Positions 42,101 through 64,000 of a stretch of 64,000 bases of DNA are shown in pieces. A program made the translations under genes and the position numbers. Origin of the DNA: Puffinus mauretanicus (lineage: Eukaryota; Chordata; Aves; Procellariiformes; Procellariidae). Where the stretch lies: assembly GCA_023333565.1 (NCBI GenBank), contig JAJKFH010002792.1:310001-374000 (forward strand). Direction: 5' to 3'. How positions within the stretch are numbered: the stretch's first letter is position 1; each line of letters begins with the position of its first letter. The notes below the pieces were generated by a model, which saw only the letters and a list, made by a program, of their open reading frames with translations, ran no database searches and was not told where the DNA came from.

Positions 42101-44581
42101 GCATTCAGTATCAAAAGCTGATGGCAGCATACCATGTTGTAGTCTGCTAGCTGACCTTGAAATTCTTTGATTTCACCAGCTAAAGCCTCTGCCCTAAATA
42201 CAAAACAAAAAGCCAAACTTAATATGGGAAGATCTGTATATGTGAAAATAAAATAATGAAAAAAAGAATTATTTAATGGTTCCTTGAAGCTTGCACAATA
42301 CCCGAGAACAGTCTTGTGACTGAGGAAGTTAACACTGCAATAGCTGCAATACATCTCACCTTTTTTCATATGACAAATAGACAGATTTCTCTTGCTTGTG
42401 CATTTCTACTTCGTCCTGCAGCTTGTTAATTTCTGTTGTGAGTTCATTTGTTTTGCTTCTGTAAAAAATAAACAAAAAAGAATCATTAACATTTGAATGT
42501 ACAACTAAAACACAGATAGAACAGAAATTATATTTTACTACAAGAGATGTGCAATCAGTATCTTTCTCACACTGCACCATGTTTCAAATCAGTATTTCAA
42601 AGAAGAGCTGGATAAGTGAGGAAAAAAGCGAAGTGGTTCTATCAGGTAAAATCATAAGTAGTCATTAGAAAACCTGGATATGAAATATCCAGGATATAAA
42701 TATCCTGGATATAAAATGTTTTAATTAGCTTTTTGTCCCTGATGGTGAAACAGGTGTGAATTATTCTCAAATGGATGGGAAAAGAAATCATAGTATCATT
42801 TCACAGAATGTGGATATCATCCATATTTAAAATTACATCTTTTAGGACTGATTATTCAATACTACAATATGATCAACTGACAAAGTAGTGTATGCAATAC
42901 AGTTTCTGCAAGGCCTTGCCTTTGTCAGTGTTAGCGCAATGTATAATCCAAGTAAACCACCTGAAATGTAAAAAGTGCTTAGTTTGTGGTGCTACTTCTT
43001 ACAAATGGAGCTATCAGACCTATCAAGCATTACAGGTGGAAGCTCAAAATCACTGACCCTCCATTTACTAATGCTGTGGGAGTGCATTTAACTTAGCAAG
43101 CCTAATAACAAAATGTCAAAGTAATCTACTTGTATTTGGACATAAGCATAAAATTCTTTCCCTCCTACAAACTATATGCAAAACCTTAACTCTTGTAACA
43201 GGACAGATTCCATTGTAAGTGAACACCACTTATCCCACGCTACTGTTAAGCACAACAAACTTCATGTCAGAAAGGGAACAGAGCATTAAATCTTCTGCAG
43301 CTTGAATGTGTTGTTAAGACATACCTCAGCAGTCCAAGGTAATATGTTTTATCCATTATCTGTCTCTGAGGACCTGACAAAGGGGAATAAGAAGACATTC
43401 TGTTAGAAAACAAATTTTGTAGGAAACTAATTTTGATGAACTGTAAATTATGAAAACAATCTGCAGAATTTGCAGGCAGAGAACTGCCATCTTCTCAGTG
43501 TTCTTAAATAGATTTTACCTCATTAAAACAAATGAAAGCAGAAATTCATTTTAGACTGTTGTGAAGATAAACATTACTTTTTCAGCTATATGAATAGTTA
43601 CTATATAACAAAGTATTTTAATCATTCTGCCGTGATGGAAGAAGACACAGTTTATCCTATTCTATTCTTCTGAATGATCTTTAAATACATCTCAGGCACA
43701 GAAAAGCCTTTGTCTTCTCTGACTGACAAGAGCAAAGAAAATAAGAGGAAAATCCTTTCTCCTACTCCTATTAATCATAGCTATTCACTCTGCAATTTAT
43801 ACAGCAATGAAAAGTTTTCCTTTAAAAACCTAAATATTTCTTTAAAATGTTTGCAGATACTTTGATAGCTATTTTCAGTAAAAAATACCTTTCATTGCAG
43901 TTTTCATTCCACTTAATCCCTGTTGAGTCACTGGACGGTCCGCAACTTTAATCTGAGATGATAAGACTCCTCCAGTAGTCGAAGAACCACTACGAGAAGC
44001 GGGTCTTGATGTACTAGGAGGCATCTATTAAAAAAACCAAAACACACACCTCCCAACTCTGAATTACGAATTTATTATCGTTATGCAATTTCTAAAGCAT
44101 TTAAAAACTTAAGTTAGTCTCTATACTGTTCATATAAGAATCTTTTAGCATTTACACCTCTTCAGGTAAACAAAGCTTCAGTCGAATGTCTGCTGCAAAA
44201 GGGTAAGAGATTATCTTTGAGCAGCTGTTCATTGTTCCCTCAGTCTGCAAAATTAATGCTATTAAGGTCTCCTAGGTGAACTCTTGATGCAAGACCTCCT
44301 TGACCCCCTTCAGTCAAAATTAGAAAATAAAACTCACTACAAAATTAAAATCTTAAAATTCTTCCTGAGAAACTATCACTTCAGTCATGGTACTAAAAAA
44401 ATTACAAAAAAAATGGATAAAAATCAAAATATATCAAAGTCAACGTTCAAACTTTTTAACACACCCCTGTTCCTATTCTGGTTGCTGACGGAGTCCTTGA
44501 TGAAGAGGTAGGCCTTGCGGTCAGCCCTATTCCTGCTCTTGAAGAAGGACGAGCTATTGGAGGTCTGTGACTGCTGGCCAT
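6195..44581 (-). CDS. IFT74: Intraflagellar transport protein 74 (IFT-B core), 19 coding exons
   Basis: IFT74 pairs with IFT81 in the IFT-B1 core that carries cargo, including tubulin, along cilia. I rebuilt the full CDS on the minus strand. Exons 5'->3': 44605-44465 (ATG at 44581), 44024-43889, 43373-43325, 42458-42360, 42193-42133, 41666-41607, 40555-40494, 28884-28746, 27718-27656, 26704-26561, 25900-25860, 24637-24558, 21388-21335, 16569-16472, 15469-15343, 11542-11379, 10733-10608, 8152-8092, 6310-6195 (TGA 6197-6195). Coding length is 1797 nt (598 aa; human about 600), and all junction phases agree. Residues 1 to about 80 are basic, Ser/Arg/Pro-rich and probably disordered (the family's tubulin-binding tail). 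The rest is heptad-rich coiled coil. Recognisable blocks include [35 protein letters not shown] and LTNLERKWQ. The ATG has A at -3 and G at +4. A non-coding exon 1 lies in the CpG island. The last intron is U12-type and intron 25901-26560 is GC-AG. LRRC19 is nested in intron 28885-40493. Confidence 0.97.
6311..8091 (-). other. IFT74: IFT74 last intron, U12-type (minor spliceosome)
   Basis: On the minus strand the intron starts GTATCCTTTT at 8091, matching the U12 5' splice-site consensus. It has TTCCTTAAT at 6330-6322, matching the U12 branch-site consensus, about 13 bases before the AG at 6312-6311, and no strong polypyrimidine tract. The exon junction is a phase-1 TTC codon, and the reading matches the family across it. 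This is therefore a GT-AG U12-class intron. Its 1.8 kb holds no other gene I can support, only a short plus-strand exon-like segment near 7782-7847. Confidence 0.88.
13911..13956 (+). repeat. T-rich low-complexity tract with periodic C
   Basis: A 46-base tract made only of T runs of 8 to 13 separated by single C. It is an interrupted homopyrimidine tract inside an IFT74 intron. On the gene's strand it reads as poly-A with scattered G, so it is not a polypyrimidine tract for IFT74 splicing. It is probably length-polymorphic. Confidence 0.9.
19120..20900 (-). mobile_element. Old, highly diverged CR1/L3-type LINE, antisense
   Basis: From left to right the plus strand follows the reverse complement of an old CR1 3' half. 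A degraded tail, 'caagaggtcatctaattaa', lies near 19157. Next come text like 'gttagaaagctttttttaaat' near 19312 and a region typical of 'gtctctcttcagaactg' near 19528. The block 'gaaattagttgtttgttcttgacaaatc' (20196-20222) and the 'aagctgactggtgtatctttccctgg' block (20312-20338) follow, and then 'gctgagtaacagacc' near 20774. The order is that of one collinear element. Divergence is high with many indels, so it predates the other CR1 copies in the window. The ends are approximate. Confidence 0.72.
25901..26560 (-). other. IFT74: IFT74 intron with GC-AG ends
   Basis: The preceding exon ends ...AAGCAG at 26561 and the intron begins GCAAGA (26560 downwards). The acceptor is TTTTTTATAG just before 25900. 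The reading LLKQ then [14 protein letters not shown] continues in phase 0 and matches the IFT74 family, so the boundary is firm and no GT donor fits. GC donors usually have an otherwise strong AG|GCAAG context, as here. Confidence 0.88.
26705..28745 (-). other. IFT74: IFT74 introns 26705-27655 and 27719-28745: no further features
   Basis: Both introns are AT-rich. The first contains a short gtgtgtatgtatgtatgtg stretch near 27154-27172. No repeat family or gene was recognised in either. Open frames on the plus strand near 27156 and 28115 show no splice-site or protein-family support. Confidence 0.6.
29999..30415 (-). mobile_element. CR1 LINE 3' end, antisense
   Basis: The plus strand begins with a degenerate form of the avian CR1 tail complement (a 'catagaa' start, then 'ggtcatgtagtccaacccc' near 30040). 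It continues through the usual 'ttgttcaggcaggttttgag' and 'cctgttctccaatttgtggcc' type blocks to 'cagctccctcagcctgtcctc' near 30369. This is the standard 3' region read backwards, so the element is in minus orientation and severely 5'-truncated. Both ends are approximate. Confidence 0.9.
30430..31560. other. Unassigned intronic stretch, relatively GC-rich, open on both strands
   Basis: Directly after the CR1 tail, this stretch has higher GC than the surrounding intron. It is open for 161 codons on the minus strand (31391-30906) and 123 codons on the plus strand (31015-31386). I recognise no protein family in either translation, and no target-site duplications or LTR ends were obvious. It may be an old, unrecognised transposon or chance open DNA. 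No function is claimed. Confidence 0.35.
34601..34880 (+). repeat. Old interspersed repeat relic ('ataagaacata' type)
   Basis: The sequence begins cataagaacatacgaaaaat and continues with forms of 'ccatctagtacagtattctgcctc' and 'cagtggcaacaaaag' (about 34641-34684). It resembles a common old sauropsid repeat in which 'ataagaacataag' is followed by a 'ccatctagcccagtatcctg' block and 'gacagtggcc'. The family name is uncertain (CR1-related tail or SINE). It ends about 220 bases before the first coding exon of LRRC19. Confidence 0.6.
35104..39158 (+). CDS. LRRC19: Leucine-rich repeat-containing protein 19 (LRRC19), 4 coding exons
   Basis: LRRC19 is a single-pass LRR receptor-like membrane protein. 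In mammals it is linked to kidney and gut epithelia and to NF-kB signalling. Coding exons are 35104-35187, 36660-37170, 37338-37571 and 38833-39158 (1155 nt, 384 aa; human about 370), with consistent phases 0, 1, 1. Residues 1 to about 20 form a signal peptide ([14 protein letters not shown]...). Residues of exon 2 carry about five LRRs with LxxLxLxxN spacing, closed by an LRRCT-type GNPWTCSC segment (Cys180, Cys182). Exon 3 is a Ser/Thr/Asn-rich stalk with several N-glycosylation sequons. Residues about 285-306 are a transmembrane helix, followed by an acidic cytoplasmic tail of about 78 residues. A TTTTTTTGCTAG acceptor at 35094 just before the ATG implies a non-coding upstream exon, which I could not place. 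The gene is antisense to and inside an IFT74 intron. Confidence 0.93.
39538..39543 (+). promoter_or_regulatory. LRRC19: LRRC19 candidate polyadenylation signal
   Basis: A canonical AATAAA lies 380 bases after the LRRC19 stop codon. It is the first clear hexamer downstream, so a 3'UTR of roughly 400 nt is inferred. Its use cannot be shown from sequence alone. Confidence 0.55.
40556..44464 (-). other. IFT74: IFT74 introns of the 5' half: contents
   Basis: Introns above 300 bases are 40556-41606, 41667-42132, 42459-43324, 43374-43888 and 44025-44464. They are AT-rich and hold no gene or transposon I can name. The one structural feature is a perfect inverted repeat at 42685-42712. Coding exons are closely spaced here, unlike the long introns of the 3' half. 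Confidence 0.7.
42685..42712. repeat. Perfect 13-bp inverted repeat with 2-bp spacer
   Basis: The left arm atatccaggatat (42685-42697) and right arm atatcctggatat (42700-42712) are exact reverse complements separated by AA. Imperfect copies of the same motif flank it (cctggatatgaaat just to the left). It could be a small hairpin or cruciform. No matching longer terminal repeats were seen. Confidence 0.85.
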
Positions 44582-44605
44582 ATTTGTTCCCTTTTGAACT
44601 TCTCC

Positions 44606-45365
44606 CTGGAAAGAAGGATAGAAATAGTCCTTTAATTTGCACAAGTTCTTTAAAACTACCAGAGATCAACTCTTCAAAGCTTAATTCTTCCCCCTATTAA
44701 AAGGACTTTAGTTTTCTTTAGAAAACTGCAAAGCACTTCCTTACTGGAAAAGCACAGTGCGAGATAGAGACAGTGCTCAGAAAGGACCACAGAAGGTCCA
44801 TCAGCAGGGAGAGAGACAGCAGTCCCTCTTCAGTGCTTAGTCAGTTCTCAGTTTATATGGTTGAACAGCCAACTCCTGCTAATTCTTGTGGCGTTTATTG
44901 TTTCAGCATCCCCCCCCAGAATTCAAGTCTCTCGTGAAACAAACTGAACTGAACAGCTGTTGTCAATATCCATTTGGGTTATCTGGAGACAAGTCCCTCA
45001 GGCATCACCAGTCACCAATGCAACCCCAGACTGCGCTACCCCGGTAAATCCGGGTAGCTTTCACCAGCCCCTTGCGGAGCTCCTCCCCAGCCGCGGCCCT
45101 CAGAGACAGCTTGTCGATCGCTGAAGCTGCCAGGCAGCTGCCAGGCAGGGCCGGAGAGACGTTGGTACTGCTGGCCATAACCCAGACAGGCAGGAAGTAC
45201 CCCTGTTCCCCCGGGCGATAAAAACCCGCCCCCAGACAGGCTGAGGGGGTCTGGAGCCGGGGAGGCGCAGAGCTCGCAGCGCCAACGGCCCCTGCTACAG
45301 AACCGGGAGAGCCGCAGACGGGCGCGGACCCCGTTTCCCGGGCGGCAGCAACCCCCTCCTCTCAC
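44606..45365 (-). other. IFT74: IFT74 first intron (5'UTR intron)
   Basis: A 760-base intron is inferred between a non-coding exon 1 with donor G|GTGAG at 45366/45365 and the acceptor TTTCCAG before 44605. Its upstream part (45030-45365) is GC-rich and belongs to the CpG island. No other feature was recognised apart from an eight-C run near 44912. Confidence 0.65.
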
Positions 45366-45374
45366 CGCACTCCC

Positions 45375-45386
45375 GCGCCGCCATTA
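45375..45386 (-). promoter_or_regulatory. YY1-like site
   Basis: The minus strand reads TTAATGGCGGCG, containing the YY1 core ATGGCGGC. YY1 sites of this orientation commonly lie just downstream of the start site of TATA-less genes, which fits IFT74 exon 1. Confidence 0.55.
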
Positions 45387-45450
45387 AGCCTCCGCGGACA
45401 GCGGAGCCGGTATCGCAGCAACCACCCAGCCAAACAGTGCAGCGCCCTTC

Positions 45451-45460
45451 TATCGCGAGA
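45451..45460. promoter_or_regulatory. BANP-like CGCG site
   Basis: TATCGCGAGA matches the palindromic TCTCGCGAGA promoter motif at 9 of 10 positions. That motif is found in many unmethylated CpG-island promoters. Single-site assignment by eye only. Confidence 0.45.
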
Positions 45461-45514
45461 GTCAGAAATCTCGTGCGGCCGCCGAGGGACTGCCACGCCC
45501 GGCGGCCCGCGGAG

Positions 45515-45539
45515 ACTACACCTCCCAGAGTGCCACGCG
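45515..45539 (+). promoter_or_regulatory. ZNF143/SBS-like site
   Basis: The site starts ACTACACCTCCCAGAGTGCC and continues into ACGCG. It follows the long ZNF143 (SBS) consensus, ACTACAATTCCCAG with a downstream TGC. The ACTACA, CCCAG and TGC blocks are all in register. This is a well-known element of bidirectional promoters. Confidence 0.75.
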
Positions 45540-45540
45540 A

Positions 45541-45658
45541 CGGAAGTGCGGCAGTCCAGTCCCCGCTATGGGGCGAGGTGCTTGCCGGGACATGGAGTTC
45601 CGCCCCCCCCAGCGTGCCCAGTGACACCTCTTCCGGCGCGGCGCGTGGCGGTTTCCGG
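45541..45658. promoter_or_regulatory. Three ETS (GABP-type) core sites
   Basis: CGGAAGTG lies on the plus strand at 45541-45548. CTTCCGG (45630-45636) and TTTCCGG (45652-45658) give CCGGAAG and CCGGAAA on the minus strand. Clustered ETS cores around divergent starts are typical of TATA-less promoters. The first site directly abuts the ZNF143-like site. Confidence 0.65.
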
Positions 45659-45719
45659 TGGCGGCGGCCGCGGCGGCGGGGATAGTTGCTGTGTCAGGAC
45701 ACCTCGGCGGCCGCCCGCC

Positions 45720-63639
<17,920 letters not shown>

Positions 63640-63779
63640 TTGTTTGTTTTTCTTAGCACTTGGGAGACACAGTGTATGCAGGAAAAAGAAAAGATGCTTT
63701 TGTCCATATTTTGTGACAGACTATAATTGAGAAAATACTGTGGATGAATTAAACTTGATTTGTTGCAAGATACAGAGCA

Positions 63780-63785
63780 AATAAA
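63780..63785 (+). promoter_or_regulatory. PLAA: PLAA polyadenylation signal
   Basis: AATAAA lies 141 bases after the PLAA stop codon and is followed by a T-rich stretch with GTTTGTC, a plausible downstream element. This suggests a short 3'UTR of about 160 nt. Confidence 0.7.
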
Positions 63786-63809
63786 ACTTTTTACACTGTT
63801 TGTCATTTG

Positions 63810-64000
63810 ACTGCTTTTCTTAAGTCTATAGTGCGCAGGATCTTTGCAGGAAGTCCTTCTGACATAGCTCAGATCAAAATAGATCACCAAGAAGTCAAAC
63901 CGTCTCCGTACTTAAAGGTCATCTACATGGAAATGTAGGAGATGGCTGTGATTCAGTGACTGTCAACGCCGACACCTGCCTCAAGCACATTTCTATGTTT
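63810..64000. other. Sequence downstream of PLAA
   Basis: About 190 bases follow the inferred PLAA mRNA end. No coding exon or repeat was recognised. In human the next gene on this side is CAAP1, which is not visible here. Confidence 0.5.

Larger units (their letters stand above)
45366..45460 (-). other. IFT74: IFT74 non-coding exon 1 (donor end inferred, 5' end unknown)
   Basis: On the minus strand, GGCGCGGGAGTGCG is followed by GTGAGAGG, a strong donor in the right place and orientation to splice to 44605. The transcription start is not visible; the upper limit given here is a guess. An ATG in a YY1-like context lies inside (ATGGCGGC, 45384 downwards) and is out of frame with the IFT74 start. 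Confidence 0.55.
45367..45719. promoter_or_regulatory. Bidirectional CpG-island promoter of IFT74 and PLAA
   Basis: Only 353 bases separate the IFT74 exon 1 donor from the PLAA start codon, so both genes must fire from this segment. It is the core of a CpG island reaching from about 45.03 to 46.08 kb, has no TATA box, and is dense in sites typical of divergent housekeeping promoters (ZNF143-like, ETS, YY1-like, BANP-like). Human IFT74 and PLAA are also divergent neighbours. Confidence 0.88.

Overview
This window is vertebrate nuclear DNA, almost certainly from a bird. It is AT-rich and intron-dense, with one CpG island at about 45.03-46.08 kb. The interspersed repeats I recognise are nearly all CR1-type LINE pieces, several ending in the familiar avian CR1 3' tail. 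The gene set and order (PLAA and IFT74 head to head, LRRC19 inside IFT74 on the other strand) match human 9p21. From general knowledge, that block is usually on the avian Z chromosome, but nothing in the sequence proves the chromosome.

Three protein-coding genes could be rebuilt exon by exon, with every splice phase consistent. IFT74 (minus strand, coding 44581 down to 6195, 19 coding exons, 598 aa) encodes an IFT-B core coiled-coil protein of cilia. LRRC19 (plus strand, 35104-39158, 4 coding exons, 384 aa) encodes a leucine-rich-repeat membrane receptor and lies wholly inside the 11.6-kb intron between IFT74 coding exons 7 and 8. PLAA (plus strand, 45720-63639, 14 coding exons, 796 aa) encodes a WD40-PFU-PUL ubiquitin/p97 adaptor. 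IFT74 and PLAA diverge from one shared CpG-island promoter carrying ZNF143-, ETS-, YY1- and BANP-like sites.

Layout: 1-5.98 kb is intergenic, beyond the IFT74 3' end, with one decayed sense-orientation CR1. From 5.98 to 45.4 kb is IFT74, with an old CR1 at 19.1-20.9 kb, a CR1 tail at 30.0-30.4 kb, an unexplained stretch at 30.4-31.6 kb and the nested LRRC19. From 45.4 to 45.7 kb is the bidirectional promoter. From 45.7 to 63.8 kb is PLAA, with three antisense CR1 pieces in its introns, including one carrying the CR1 ORF1 esterase-like region. The last 200 bases are downstream of PLAA.

The most notable details are in splicing. The last IFT74 intron has textbook U12-type (minor spliceosome) signals, and another IFT74 intron is GC-AG. 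Tandem in-frame acceptors occur at IFT74 coding exon 16 and PLAA exon 2, and PLAA exon 12 has a poor donor. I found no RNA genes, CRISPR arrays or a convincing new biological system. This is mainly a conserved eukaryotic locus with some splice-level and repeat-level points worth checking.
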